From: CAZBSE01 sp964494385
GTDB taxonomy: Bacteria; Actinomycetota; Humimicrobiia; Humimicrobiales; Humimicrobiaceae
Length of the DNA stretch: 64,000 bases
Direction of reading: 5' to 3'
NCBI GenBank assembly: GCA_964494385.1
Contig: CAZBSE010000001.1
Coordinates: forward strand, 33,678-97,677
Shown in pieces: positions 18,296 to 27,967 of this stretch (position 1 is its first letter; each line of letters opens with the position of its first letter). The translations under genes and the position numbers were made by a program. The notes under the pieces are model-generated. The model did no database searches. It was not told where the DNA came from and saw only the letters and a list, made by a program, of their open reading frames with translations.

Positions 18296-19411
18296 TTAAA
18301 TATAATTATACATACTTTTTTTAATATTATCAATAATGAGGCTTTTATCAACGTTATAATAGAAAATAGGTTTATTTATTTTTTTTAACAATACAAATTT
18401 ATTTTGTAATGTCCTGAATTTTTTATCATACTTCATGACATTTATTATTTTATCTACTTTAACTTTGGGTATTTTATAGGGTAACTTCAATTTTTTATAT
18501 AATTCAAGAACAATTTCTTTAATTTCTTTATCAATTAAGCCCATTGCAATTGATATATCAATTGCAACCATCATTCCTATACTTATTGCTTTTCCATGGT
18601 TCATTTCTTTCAGATCAAATGCATTTTCTATGCAATGTCCTATGGTATGCCCAAAATTTAGCAGGTTTCTGTAATCATAGTCAAATTCATCCCTCTCTAC
18701 TACTTTTACTTTTATGCAGCAGCAACTGTATATTATATTTTCAAATTCTTCTGTCTTGACTAATTTTAAAAGCCTGTCTTCTTCTTTGCTTCCCGCCGCT
18801 ACGGTCAGTTTATCCAGTATATTTTTTTTAAAAATCAATCCATATTTTACAATTTCGCCCAGACCGTTAATAATTTGATCCTCTTCCAGAGTGTAATTCA
18901 TGGTAGGATCAATAATTATCATATGTGGCTGATAAAAACATCCAATTATATTTTTTATATTTTTATAGTTAACTGCAACTTTTCCTCCTATACTGCTGTC
19001 AACCTGCCCTATTATGGTAGTGGGAAATTGTATCAATTTTATTCCTCTATGAAATGTTGACGCAACAAAACCTGCAAGATCCCCTATTACTCCGCCTCCG
19101 AAGGCTACAATCGGGTCATTTCTATGAATATTAAAATCAATCAGCTTTTTAAATATAAAATCCGCACTTCTCAAACTTTTGAATTCTTCACCGTCCCTTA
19201 TAATTATAATCTCATAAGGTAAGGAACACTCCTTTAAAAAATTTTTCATCTTTTTTTCGTATATTCCAAATATCTTGTCATTTGTAACCAGCGCTATTTT
19301 ATCCGCATCACAAAAATTTTTTTTAACCAGCACTGAAAATTTTCTATAGATCCCGGGTCCTATATATATAGGATAATTTCTTAGTTTGGTTTTTGCATTA
19401 ATTATTTTCAT
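18296..19411 (-). CDS. aroB: 3-dehydroquinate synthase
   Basis: A 371-residue NAD- and metal-dependent enzyme making 3-dehydroquinate from DAHP. GGGVIGDLAGFVASTFHRG, FPTTIIGQVDSSIGGK and NFGHTIGHCIE (metal-binding His) are diagnostic. It lies 10 bases downstream of aroK. Confidence 0.96.
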   Translation of the reverse strand: MKIINAKTKLRNYPIYIGPGIYRKFSVLVKKNFCDADKIALVTNDKIFGIYEKKMKNFLKECSLPYEIIIIRDGEEFKSLRSADFIFKKLIDFNIHRNDPIVAFGGGVIGDLAGFVASTFHRGIKLIQFPTTIIGQVDSSIGGKVAVNYKNIKNIIGCFYQPHMIIIDPTMNYTLEEDQIINGLGEIVKYGLIFKKNILDKLTVAAGSKEEDRLLKLVKTEEFENIIYSCCCIKVKVVERDEFDYDYRNLLNFGHTIGHCIENAFDLKEMNHGKAISIGMMVAIDISIAMGLIDKEIKEIVLELYKKLKLPYKIPKVKVDKIINVMKYDKKFRTLQNKFVLLKKINKPIFYYNVDKSLIIDNIKKSMYNYI

Positions 19412-19421
19412 TTAACTATTT

Positions 19422-19934
19422 TTAAGCTTTTAGTGCGGTTATTATCTTGTTTGCAGTCTTTAGCGGATCTTTCCCGTTGTTATCCATAATTAAATCAGCA
19501 TATTTTCTGTAAAGAGTGTCTCTTTTCCTTATTAATTTTTTAATAGTTTCTTTTTTATTCTTAACTTCAATTAACGGTCTGTCATTAACATTTTCAAGAC
19601 GCTCCAATGCTTCCCTTATTGATATGTTCAAATAGATAACGGTACTGCTGTTTTTGATTATTTCCATATTTTGTTTTCTTTCAACTATGCCGCCCCCACA
19701 GGCAACTATGCAATTTTTATTATTAAATATTTTTTCGGTTATATTTGATTCCAGATCCCTAAAATATTTCTCTCCCTCCAGACTGAAAATATCCTTTATT
19801 TTTTTTCCTTCTCCCAGCTCAATCATTCTATCTAAATCAATAAATATAAACTTTATTTTTTTTGCAAGAATTCTTCCTACCGTACTCTTTCCGGAACCCA
19901 TAAATCCTATAAGGCATATATTTTTAAATCTCAT
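19422..19934 (-). CDS. aroK: Shikimate kinase
   Basis: A 170-residue kinase making shikimate 3-phosphate. Walker A GFMGSGKSTVG, the DLDRMIE shikimate-binding Asp, the FRDLES segment and the ACGGGIV motif are present. It starts 6 bases after the aroC stop. Confidence 0.95.
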   Translation of the reverse strand: MRFKNICLIGFMGSGKSTVGRILAKKIKFIFIDLDRMIELGEGKKIKDIFSLEGEKYFRDLESNITEKIFNNKNCIVACGGGIVERKQNMEIIKNSSTVIYLNISIREALERLENVNDRPLIEVKNKKETIKKLIRKRDTLYRKYADLIMDNNGKDPLKTANKIITALKA

Positions 19935-19940
19935 ATAATA

Positions 19941-21107
19941 TTATATTTCCTGGAGATATCTTTTATAATTATTATAATTTTCTAAAATTTCATTTATATT
20001 ATCCCTACCGAATTTATTTTGAATCGAATTAAAGATTTCTACTGACAGTACTGCCTCACCAATTATGGAAGCGCTTGGAACAGCACATACATCCGATCTT
20101 TCTTTCAAACTTATTTCATCTTCTTTACTTTCTATATTCACGGTATGCAGCCCCTTAATCGTAGTTGGCAGTGGTTTCATTATGGCCTCTATTACAACTG
20201 GTTCCCCGTTGGTTACTCCTCCTTCTATCCCTCCGGCTCTATTTGTTTTCCTAAAGAACCCTTTACCTTTTCTATAATAAACTTCATCATGGAATCCGGT
20301 TCCCGTTTTTTGATATGAGTTAAAAATATCACCTATCCCTACACCTTTTATGGCCGGGATGCTCATAAATGATTTTGCTATTCTCCCATCAATCCTTCTG
20401 TCCCATTGTGAATATGAACCCAGCCCTGCCGGTACTCCTTCTGCTGTAACCTTAAATCTTCCTCCAATACTGTCCCCACTTTTCTTTGCCTTTCCTATTT
20501 CTTTCTTCATCTTCAGACTTACTTCTTTATCGGGACACCTTACTTCGGATTTTTCTATATCATCTAATATTTCGCTGTTTATTTTTATATCTTCAATAAG
20601 CATCGCTTTTCCAATCTGGCATACATAACTTACAATATTTATCCCTAAAAGTTTTAATACAATTTTAGCAAATGCGCCTATGCAGACCCTAACTGCAGTT
20701 TCTCTGGCACTGCTTCTTTCTATTACATTTCTTATGTCATCCAATCTGTATTTTAATAATCCGGGTAAATCTGCATGGCCCGGTCTTGGGTTTAATAATT
20801 TTTTTTCTGGTTCTGAAATATCTTTTCCGGCATTATTTATATTCATTATTTCTTTCCAGCTTTTCCAATCTATATTCTTTATTGCAAATGATATAGGTGA
20901 GCCTATGCTCCTTCCTTTCCTTATACCTGATATTAACTCAACTTCATCTTTTTCTATTGACATCCTGGACCCTCTCCCGAATCCTTTTTGTCTTCTTGAC
21001 AGCTCATAATTTATATAATCCCTATCAATTAAAACTCCGGAGGGATAGTCGTCAATTACTCCTAAAAGATTTTTTCCATGGGATTCACCGGCAGTAAGAA
21101 ATCTCAA
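19941..21107 (-). CDS. aroC: Chorismate synthase
   Basis: A 388-residue FMN-dependent enzyme forming chorismate from EPSP. The N-terminal GESHG, RRQKGFGRGSRM, and ARETAVRV signatures and the C-terminal GEAVLSVEI are present. The start is TTG 21107, with AAGGATG upstream; no other start fits the conserved MRFLTAGESHG beginning. It lies directly after the pilP-like gene, so pilus and shikimate genes share a transcript. Confidence 0.96.
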   Translation of the reverse strand: MRFLTAGESHGKNLLGVIDDYPSGVLIDRDYINYELSRRQKGFGRGSRMSIEKDEVELISGIRKGRSIGSPISFAIKNIDWKSWKEIMNINNAGKDISEPEKKLLNPRPGHADLPGLLKYRLDDIRNVIERSSARETAVRVCIGAFAKIVLKLLGINIVSYVCQIGKAMLIEDIKINSEILDDIEKSEVRCPDKEVSLKMKKEIGKAKKSGDSIGGRFKVTAEGVPAGLGSYSQWDRRIDGRIAKSFMSIPAIKGVGIGDIFNSYQKTGTGFHDEVYYRKGKGFFRKTNRAGGIEGGVTNGEPVVIEAIMKPLPTTIKGLHTVNIESKEDEISLKERSDVCAVPSASIIGEAVLSVEIFNSIQNKFGRDNINEILENYNNYKRYLQEI

Positions 21108-21124
21108 AGATTATACATCCTTTC

Positions 21125-21646
21125 TTAATCATAATAAACCTGATCCATAAAAACAGTTACCACAACGTCACCCTTTAGCAGCACTACAGAGTTTGTATTG
21201 ATTGCCTGCACAGAATAAATATATACCAGAGTATCTCCCTCTTTAAGCTGATAGGAGTAATTATTTAAATTCAATTCGGCATATTCTATTCCATTTTCAG
21301 TATAAATTCTATTTAATTTAAATACATTTTTTTCTTCTTCATCTTCCTCTTCAATATAAAACGGTTCAAAAGGATCCCTAGATGAATCATCGATAAAATT
21401 AATATTGTATTCCGGGTCATAACTCTTTTCTATAGCTGAATCCTCTCTGCCTATTTCGATTACCTCATTTTCATTTATTTTTATGTCAGGCATTTCCAAT
21501 TCTTTCTCTCCGCCTATATATGACTCCTTGATTATTTCTAAAAAAGAACATCCTGTAAAAATAAAAAGTACTAAAATAGAAAACAACACAACCGCTATAA
21601 ATATTATCTTTTTTAATATATTCTTACTAATTATCATATTAATCAT
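21125..21646 (-). CDS. pilP: PilP-like pilus assembly lipoprotein
   Basis: A 173-residue protein with a signal/anchor helix (about 12-30) ending in a lipobox-like FTGC (Cys33). An acidic linker leads to the RDPF motif at 90-93, the hallmark of PilP and GspC-like proteins, then a small beta domain with the GDTLVYIYSVQAI and VVLLKGD strands (homology-region fold). PilP connects PilO/PilN to the outer assembly. It overlaps pilO by 8 bases. The assignment relies on RDPF, size and position after pilMNO. Confidence 0.72.
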   Translation of the reverse strand: MINMIISKNILKKIIFIAVVLFSILVLFIFTGCSFLEIIKESYIGGEKELEMPDIKINENEVIEIGREDSAIEKSYDPEYNINFIDDSSRDPFEPFYIEEEDEEEKNVFKLNRIYTENGIEYAELNLNNYSYQLKEGDTLVYIYSVQAINTNSVVLLKGDVVVTVFMDQVYYD

Positions 21647-22178
21647 TTACATAATAAATTTTTAAACCAACAAAGCCGTTCAGTTTTTTATAATCATCCT
21701 CATATGACTGTAAAACAATATCTTCAATTACTGCTATCCTGGGCATTTTCTCTATGATTTTAATAAAATTAACTATGTTGTAATAAGAGCCTTCCAATAT
21801 AATATTAACACTTATCGTTTTCTGTTCTTCCTTATCTTCTTCCGCAGCAGTTCTTTCCATATAATCAACCGAATAAATAATTATATCGGAGTATTTAGCA
21901 ATTTCATAAATTTCATTGGTAAAAAAACTTAAATCGTTTTCAGAAGGAAGCTGCATTGAGCATTTCTGATATTCAGCATTCAATACATTATATTCATCCC
22001 TTATCAGCAGAAGTTCATTCAGCCTGTTTAGTAAAACCTTATTATTATCTTTTTCCGTTTCTATTAATGAGCTTGCTTCAAGACTGCTGGAAAGGTTGGG
22101 TATAATAAACAGAATAAGTAAAAAAACACTCGCTATAAAAAAGACGACTATAAAAATTATTTTAATTCTGCTGTTCAT
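21639..22178 (-). CDS. pilO: PilO-like type IV pilus inner-membrane protein
   Basis: A 179-residue bitopic protein: one N-terminal helix (about 5-28), a coiled coil (about 40-65), then a ferredoxin-like domain predicted from the alternating strands around DIIIYSVDYM and SVNIILEGSYYNIVNFIKIIE. This is the PilO architecture of the pilus alignment subcomplex. Its position between pilN and pilP supports the call. Confidence 0.82.
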   Translation of the reverse strand: MNSRIKIIFIVVFFIASVFLLILFIIPNLSSSLEASSLIETEKDNNKVLLNRLNELLLIRDEYNVLNAEYQKCSMQLPSENDLSFFTNEIYEIAKYSDIIIYSVDYMERTAAEEDKEEQKTISVNIILEGSYYNIVNFIKIIEKMPRIAVIEDIVLQSYEDDYKKLNGFVGLKIYYVND

Positions 22179-22205
22179 AATTATATATAAATATGAATTG
22201 TATTA

Positions 22206-22907
22206 TTACTCCATCTTTTCTATTTCCGTGTCCAATAAGCTTTCGTCTTCATTTTCTTCCGTTTGCACAGTGTCTCCATTTTCGATTCCCTGTAAATAAG
22301 GTTCAAGATTATAAAATGTACTTATATTGAAAAATACCGCTTCCGTACCCGATTCCGCAATTTGATCCCTGGAAATATTATTTATAAGTACTTCTCCCAT
22401 ATTGGGAATGTCTTCAATACCTATCGCAAACTTGCTTACATCATTATAACCGACCGCATATCCCTCAATATTAAAAAAAGTTACTTTTTTTACGTCTTTT
22501 CCTTTTTCTTCAGGACTTTTATCAATGAATTCATATAAATTTTTACTATCTCCTTCAATATAATTAATATAGGTATTATCCGGTATCTTTTCTCCTATAT
22601 CATTTAAAATATCTGACCAGATTATTACATTTTCCTGTAGTGAATTTACCAGTTCAGATTTCTTATTTACCTTAACCCTGAATTTTTCGTAAGCCTCCAA
22701 ATTTGTTATATAGCTGCCTATCTGCATATTTACTTTTCTGTAATCATCTAATCTTGGTACAATATAATTGTTTACATCATATAAAATAATTGAAAAAGCC
22801 GCTATTATTACCACTACAACCGCCATGAGTATCAATATCGCCTGAAGTATAATTCCCTTTATATCCCTTACTTTTATTTCTTTCGGGAGAAGGTTTATCG
22901 TTTTCAT
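22206..22907 (-). CDS. pilN: PilN-like type IV pilus inner-membrane protein
   Basis: A 233-residue protein starting MKTINLLPKEI, the conserved cytoplasmic INLLP motif that PilN inserts into PilM. A membrane helix (about 20-45), coiled coil and periplasmic-type domain follow. It starts at an ATGA overlap with pilM, showing tight coupling of the two partners. Confidence 0.87.
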   Translation of the reverse strand: MKTINLLPKEIKVRDIKGIILQAILILMAVVVVIIAAFSIILYDVNNYIVPRLDDYRKVNMQIGSYITNLEAYEKFRVKVNKKSELVNSLQENVIIWSDILNDIGEKIPDNTYINYIEGDSKNLYEFIDKSPEEKGKDVKKVTFFNIEGYAVGYNDVSKFAIGIEDIPNMGEVLINNISRDQIAESGTEAVFFNISTFYNLEPYLQGIENGDTVQTEENEDESLLDTEIEKME

Positions 22908-24067
22908 TTATTTAATTCCCTTAATGCCATTCCCACTGCTAACGGATCTATCAGATAGTTTAATTTCCTGCCTTTATATCTTGGATTCTTCATTATATAT
23001 TTTAGTGAAAAATAATCTGCGATTTTTAATATTTCTACCTTATAATTTATTACCTTTTCTATATATTTATCAATATTCTTAATATATTTCCCACTTAAAA
23101 TTATTTTTTCAATTTTATATTTTGGATTTTCCTGCAGGAAGCTTTCTATAGACAGCTTGATTTCATATACGAGATGATCCGCAGTATCTTTCATAATTTT
23201 AACTATTTTCTTTTTATAATCTTCCTTCTCATCTTCTTTCCCCCCCGGCTCTTTACTCTCTTTTCTTTGCGTCTTTTCCGGAGTATTGCCGGAAGTTTCC
23301 TTTTTTAATTTTTCTTTATTTTTTTCTTCATCCAGTATTAATTTGAAATCAAATTGCGAAATTATTTTTCTGCAGTAATTATTATCTTTTTTAATTTCTT
23401 TATACAAAGTATCGACAAAGCTTTTTATGGAAGATGAGGTGAACCTCGGATATCTTAAATCATTATCCTGGATTATTTCAAGGATAGATATTTCCTCTCC
23501 CAGATTTACAGCGCAAAAAGATTTTAAATTCTTTTTCTTTTTATTTTTTTCCAGTCCGTAGATATAATCCAGTGTCCTATAAAGTGCGAAACAATTCAGA
23601 TCAATAGCCTGTGAAAATAATCCTGCATCTTTGAAGCTTTTTGCTATATCATTTATCATGCTTTTAAGCGTGCCTACCAGCATCAATCTTGAAGAATTTT
23701 TTTCTTTTTCTACTATATAATAATCATAAATAACATTATTTTTTGGTATGGGAATAAAATCATTGATCTGGTACTTAATCGAATTATTTATTTCTGTATC
23801 ATCCACTACTGGTACTGTAACCTCTTTTGCAATTATTTTTTGATTGGCAATTCCTATAAATACTTTTCTATCAGAAATTTTATATTTTCTCCATATATCT
23901 TTTAAACCGGTGGTCAAAGCAGCTACATCCTGTACCTCACCTTTTATGACCGCATTAGACGGTACTTCTGAAATTACCATATTTTTTATAACCAGATTAT
24001 TTCTTGATTTTAATAACTCAATAACAGATATACAACAAGAGCTTAAATTCAACCCGACTGCCGACAT
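22904..24067 (-). CDS. pilM: PilM-like actin-fold pilus assembly ATPase
   Basis: A 387-residue actin-like cytoplasmic protein that binds PilN. VGLNLSSCCISVIEL is the first phosphate-binding strand pair and IPIPKNNVIYDYYIVE matches the family. Between about residues 235 and 285 is a Lys/Glu-rich low-complexity linker (around SGNTPEKTQRKE), longer than in most PilM proteins, apparently inserted between subdomains. The downstream gene overlaps by ATGA. Confidence 0.87.
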   Translation of the reverse strand: MSAVGLNLSSCCISVIELLKSRNNLVIKNMVISEVPSNAVIKGEVQDVAALTTGLKDIWRKYKISDRKVFIGIANQKIIAKEVTVPVVDDTEINNSIKYQINDFIPIPKNNVIYDYYIVEKEKNSSRLMLVGTLKSMINDIAKSFKDAGLFSQAIDLNCFALYRTLDYIYGLEKNKKKKNLKSFCAVNLGEEISILEIIQDNDLRYPRFTSSSIKSFVDTLYKEIKKDNNYCRKIISQFDFKLILDEEKNKEKLKKETSGNTPEKTQRKESKEPGGKEDEKEDYKKKIVKIMKDTADHLVYEIKLSIESFLQENPKYKIEKIILSGKYIKNIDKYIEKVINYKVEILKIADYFSLKYIMKNPRYKGRKLNYLIDPLAVGMALRELNK

Positions 24068-24090
24068 GATGTGATCCTACTTTCTATTCT

Positions 24091-24852
24091 CTATCTGTAA
24101 AGACTTATATACCATTTTAAGATATTATTACCGCAAAATAAAGATATAATACTCCCAAGCGATATAAAAGGGCCAAATGGTATAGCCTGTTTTAATTTTC
24201 TCCTTTTTATGACTATAAGAGATATTCCATATATCGACCCTGTTAAAAAACCTAAAAATAAAGCAGGTATTGAGTTCCTTATTAGAAATGCTCCTATCAT
24301 CAAGCTTAATTTAACATCACCCATCCCCATACCCTTTGGATATATCAAATGAATTATCAGCATAAATAAAAATGCACCCGAGCTAAAAGCCAGGGGCATC
24401 CACCATTTGGAAGGTTCCAATAAAATATTCAAAGCCAGTCCGACAAGCGTTAAGGGTAATACTACTACATTGGGAATTATTCTAAAATTAATGTCAATAA
24501 AAGATACTACTATTAAAGAACTGCATAATAGAATTCCTATGATAGTATTAATACTTAACCCGAAAAAGATATAATTGACCATGAATAATAAAGAAGTTAA
24601 GATTTCGACAACGGGGCTGGTAATGGGTATTTTTGCTTTACAGTACCTGCATCGACCTCTTAGTATTAAAAAAGATAATAATGGGATATTATCATAAAAT
24701 GCTATTCTTCTCTTGCAATACGGACAAAAAGAAGCAGGCCTTACAATAGATATTTTTCTGGGTAACCTGTATATTACCACTTCCAAGAAGCTTCCTACGG
24801 CAAGGCCCGCTATTATAAAAATTATATAGAAAATTACTTCCCTTGTTCCCAT
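24091..24852 (-). CDS. pilD: Prepilin peptidase/N-methyltransferase
   Basis: A 253-residue polytopic A24 aspartic peptidase that cleaves and N-methylates prepilins. The zinc-binding tetracysteine (Cys43/46 and Cys68/71) marks a bifunctional enzyme. Catalytic aspartates are Asp120 (FIDINFRIIPN) and Asp179 in GMGDVKL. It would process the major pilin and the PilV- and PilW-like proteins here. It is the first gene of pilD-pilM-pilN-pilO-pilP-aroC. Confidence 0.93.
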   Translation of the reverse strand: MGTREVIFYIIFIIAGLAVGSFLEVVIYRLPRKISIVRPASFCPYCKRRIAFYDNIPLLSFLILRGRCRYCKAKIPITSPVVEILTSLLFMVNYIFFGLSINTIIGILLCSSLIVVSFIDINFRIIPNVVVLPLTLVGLALNILLEPSKWWMPLAFSSGAFLFMLIIHLIYPKGMGMGDVKLSLMIGAFLIRNSIPALFLGFLTGSIYGISLIVIKRRKLKQAIPFGPFISLGSIISLFCGNNILKWYISLYR

Positions 24853-25069
24853 TTAAACTATTGCTTTTTTACCGTTTTTTATTCCTTTTTAGCTGTCGGG
24901 TTATTTTCTATATTATATTGCTATTTTTATTATAATTAAATTAATATTTTATATTTATTTCCTGTTGATATTCTTTTATTATTCTAAAAACATATATCTT
25001 TACATACAGCTATAATTTTAAGTAATAATATTTAAATCCTATCGCTTAAAGCATTACAGGTTTTAAATA

Positions 25070-25105
25070 ATAAAATAAGGGATAGCAACCTATCCCTTAT
25101 TTTAT
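25070..25105 (-). terminator. Rho-independent terminator after the major pilin gene
   Basis: A perfect 15-bp inverted repeat (left arm 25071-25085, right arm 25090-25104, caac loop) lies about 50 bases after the pilin stop. On the minus strand the hairpin is followed by a T-rich run. It separates the abundant pilin transcript from pilD. The rest of the 303-base gap 24853-25155 is AT-rich; I see no ORF or clear promoter in it, though several TATAAT-like boxes could serve pilD. Confidence 0.75.
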
Positions 25106-25155
25106 TTCATTTTCAACTTTTTCGATATTAATTAATTAACTTTTATTAACTTATT

Positions 25156-25575
25156 TTAGTATGCTCCGGTACTTGTAAATGCACCGTTGGTAATAACTAT
25201 GTTGTCTGTGCCACCAACAACGCCGTCTACACCAAAGCTTGTCAAAGTATAACCAGTTCCACTACCAGTTTGTGCATAGACATAGTTAACACCCCAGGAG
25301 TCAGCTGTCGGTACGGGGGTCATATATGCTGCTATATCCGTATCCCAGTTAGCTGCCGCCGGATAACTTTCTATATCCGACTGGTACAGCTCTAGTGCTG
25401 TTGCTATGTTTTTCATTTCACTCTCGGTAGCAGCTTCCCTTGCTCTGTTTCTCAGGGCCATATAACTGGGAATAGCTATACCTGTAAGTACGGCAAGTAT
25501 GATAATTACTATCATAAGCTCTATCAATGTAAATCCTTTTTCCTTCCTGTATATATTTCTACAAAGCCGTTTCAT
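25156..25575 (-). CDS. pilA: Major type IV pilin (GspG/PilA-like prepilin)
   Basis: A 139-residue prepilin with a class III signal: KEKG|FTLIELMIVI, cleavage after Gly14 and Glu at mature position 5, then the conserved stalk ending AIPSYMALRNRARE. The small globular domain has the YPAAANWDTDIAAYM and DSWGVNYVY segments of GspG-like pseudopilins and Gram-positive PilA. A strong AAAGGAGGTGC ribosome site, its own promoter and its own terminator point to high expression, so this is probably the main subunit. No cysteine pair is present in the mature globular part. Confidence 0.88.
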   Translation of the reverse strand: MKRLCRNIYRKEKGFTLIELMIVIIILAVLTGIAIPSYMALRNRAREAATESEMKNIATALELYQSDIESYPAAANWDTDIAAYMTPVPTADSWGVNYVYAQTGSGTGYTLTSFGVDGVVGGTDNIVITNGAFTSTGAY

Positions 25576-25627
25576 TTTGCACCTCCTTTATTTAAATAAA
25601 TTTAATTTTGTTATTGTATATTATTTT

Positions 25628-25657
25628 ATTATACCCATAAATCATAAATTTAGACAA
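25628..25657 (-). promoter_or_regulatory. Promoter of the major pilin gene
   Basis: On the minus strand, TTGTCT (25652-25657), an 18-base spacer, and a perfect TATAAT (25628-25633) about 50 bases before the pilin start. The remainder of the 306-base gap 25576-25881 is very AT-rich and holds no ORF I can support; it could contain regulator sites. Confidence 0.6.
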
Positions 25658-25881
25658 TTATTTAATAATTTATATAATTTATTAAAATTATTAATTGAAT
25701 TTAAGTATATAAATATTTATTATAATATGCAACATAATTATATGAAATATTTAATCATAAATATATATTTACATATTTTATATTTTTAAGACTGCAACTA
25801 TATTTTTCTCAATTTTCTTATTATGTCTAAATGGTTATTTTATATGACGGGAAAAATTAACTTTCCAGGTAAATCATTGCC

Positions 25882-26679
25882 CTATTTTTCTGAAAAGTAT
25901 TCCCTTAATACTCTTATGCTTTCCTTTAACTTTCTGGAAACGGATCTCTGAGAAATACCAAATTTTTCTCCTATTTCCTTCTGGCTCAAACCAAGAAAAT
26001 AATTTAATATTATTATTTTTTTATTAAGACTGCACAGCTTATCTATGGCATCCCATAATATAAATTTATCTTCCATTACCAGTTCAAAACTTTTATATTC
26101 TCTTGACTTAATTAATCTTCTGTCAAAATTAGATAAGGAACCTTTGTTGTTATTACTGCTTTCCACTTCATCAATCGGCCTGTAATCGTAAAAAGCAGCT
26201 TCTCTTGCTTTAAAAAACTCATCTATGCCTTCCATGGACACGTTTATTCCCTTTGATATCTCCTCGATAGTTGGATACCTGTCATTGCCTGACTCAAAAT
26301 CCTTTATAAAATCTACAAAAATTTTATTTAACTTCCATATCCATCTGGGGACCTTTATTAATTTGCTGTCCCTGATAAAATGTAATATTTCGCCTTTTAT
26401 ACAGTGAACGGAAAATGTAGAAAATTTATAGTTTGATTTCGGCTCAAATCTGTTTATTGCCATAATCAACCCCGTAAATCCGGCCTGCTGTATATCTTTT
26501 GGATCCAGTTTGATATTTCTAAATTCTCCTGCAATTTTATAGACAAGCTTTTTAGTTCTATCTATTATTGAGCTTAATATTTCCGGATTATTGCTTATCC
26601 TATATATCTCAATAAGCTCTTCCACGGATAAATTTTTATTTTTTAATATATTAAGATTTTTATATTTTAATTCATTCAT
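25882..26679 (-). CDS. Sigma-70 family RNA polymerase sigma factor (SigB/F/G or FliA-like)
   Basis: A 265-residue alternative sigma factor. Region 2 covers about 45-115 (KDIQQAGFTGLIMAINRFEP, then FSTFSVHCIKGEILHFIRD), region 3 about 120-160 (VPRWIWKLNK...PTIEEISKGINVS) and region 4 about 210-262 with a helix-turn-helix (LSQKEIGEKFGISQRSVSRK). It resembles the group 3 sporulation/stress/flagellar sigmas. It sits between pilC and the major pilin in the pilus locus, suggesting control of pilin or pilus genes; that link is inference. No anti-sigma gene is adjacent. Confidence 0.85.
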   Translation of the reverse strand: MNELKYKNLNILKNKNLSVEELIEIYRISNNPEILSSIIDRTKKLVYKIAGEFRNIKLDPKDIQQAGFTGLIMAINRFEPKSNYKFSTFSVHCIKGEILHFIRDSKLIKVPRWIWKLNKIFVDFIKDFESGNDRYPTIEEISKGINVSMEGIDEFFKAREAAFYDYRPIDEVESSNNNKGSLSNFDRRLIKSREYKSFELVMEDKFILWDAIDKLCSLNKKIIILNYFLGLSQKEIGEKFGISQRSVSRKLKESIRVLREYFSEK

Positions 26680-26707
26680 GATGGGATATCTTTTTGCAAC
26701 ATTCTTA

Positions 26708-27931
26708 TTACATATTCTGATATATATTGAACATTGGAAGATACATTGATATCACAATTAACCCGATAATTCCCGCTACAAATAAAAGCATCAACGGTTC
26801 CAGTATCGTAATCATTACATCTATCGCATTTGACACTTCTTTTTCATAAAAATCAGCAATTTTTGAAACTATTTCATCAAGCGTACCGGTCCTCTCCCCT
26901 ACGGCTATCATCTGGACCATCATGGCGGGAAAAACTTTCATTTTGGACATTGGATCGGAAATATTCTCGCCTTCACTTATTCCCTTTTTAATTTTCTCCA
27001 GAGCATTGTCAATAAGTATATTACCCGCTACTCCTTTTGCAATTTCCAGGGAACTTAATATGGGAACTCCTGTTTCAAGCAGTATCCCGAAATGTCTGCT
27101 GAATCTTGATAACGACATTTTTCTGAATAAATCCCCAAATTTTGGAATATTTAATTTTAAATTATCTATTAAGTATTTCCCTCTTGCAGATCTTGTAAAC
27201 TTCTTAAATAAAAATATCCCTCCGCCTATTACCACAGCCATGATCAAATAAAAATATATGTTTTTAAACAAATCGCCAATAAATATAATTATTTTAGTAG
27301 GCATTGGAAGCTCCGCTCCCAATTCGTCATATATTCCTTTAAAAGTCGGGACCAAAAATACTATGATTACAACAGTTATCACTGCAGCAAATCCCAGAAC
27401 AAATTTTGGGTAAGCAGTTTTATTTCTTATTTTTAATTTTATCTCTTCATCTGTTTCCAAAAAATTAGCCAGATCGTTCATGGTCTTATCCAGTACGCCT
27501 CCTGCTTCACCAGCCCTTACAAGACTTACATATATATCTTTAAATACTTTGGTATGCCTTTCCATCGATTCGGAAAGAGAATGTCCGGATTCTACATACA
27601 ATCTAACTTCTGAGATTATTTTTGAAAATTTTGGGTTCGGTGTCTGCTTTTCCAGCACTGTCAGTGATTCCAGCAAAGACATCCCGGAAGAAATCAATGT
27701 TGCGAATTGCCTTGTAAATACGACCAGATCTCTTGTTTTAATACGATTAAAAAAACTAAAGCTTATAGTTTTTTTTGATGTGCTTATTCTTTCTTTCATC
27801 TTAACTATACTTATTACAAAATATTCCATATCCTTTAATTTTAATACAACGGATTCCTGCGTTTCGGCATCAATTGAACCTTTTATTAATTCACCTTTTA
27901 AATTTCTAACCGTATAATTAAATGTAGCCAT
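26708..27931 (-). CDS. pilC: Type IV pilus inner-membrane platform protein PilC
   Basis: A 407-residue T2SS/T4P platform protein. Two GspF domains are visible: FTRQFATLISSGMSLLESL (about 70-190) and FSRHFGILLETGVPILSSL (about 275-395), with three membrane helices near 170-195, 220-240 and 375-400. It is the membrane target of the PilB/PilT motors. It follows pilT directly. Confidence 0.94.
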   Translation of the reverse strand: MATFNYTVRNLKGELIKGSIDAETQESVVLKLKDMEYFVISIVKMKERISTSKKTISFSFFNRIKTRDLVVFTRQFATLISSGMSLLESLTVLEKQTPNPKFSKIISEVRLYVESGHSLSESMERHTKVFKDIYVSLVRAGEAGGVLDKTMNDLANFLETDEEIKLKIRNKTAYPKFVLGFAAVITVVIIVFLVPTFKGIYDELGAELPMPTKIIIFIGDLFKNIYFYLIMAVVIGGGIFLFKKFTRSARGKYLIDNLKLNIPKFGDLFRKMSLSRFSRHFGILLETGVPILSSLEIAKGVAGNILIDNALEKIKKGISEGENISDPMSKMKVFPAMMVQMIAVGERTGTLDEIVSKIADFYEKEVSNAIDVMITILEPLMLLFVAGIIGLIVISMYLPMFNIYQNM

Positions 27932-27967
27932 TTTTACCTAATATTTTTTTATAAAATATAAAATAAT

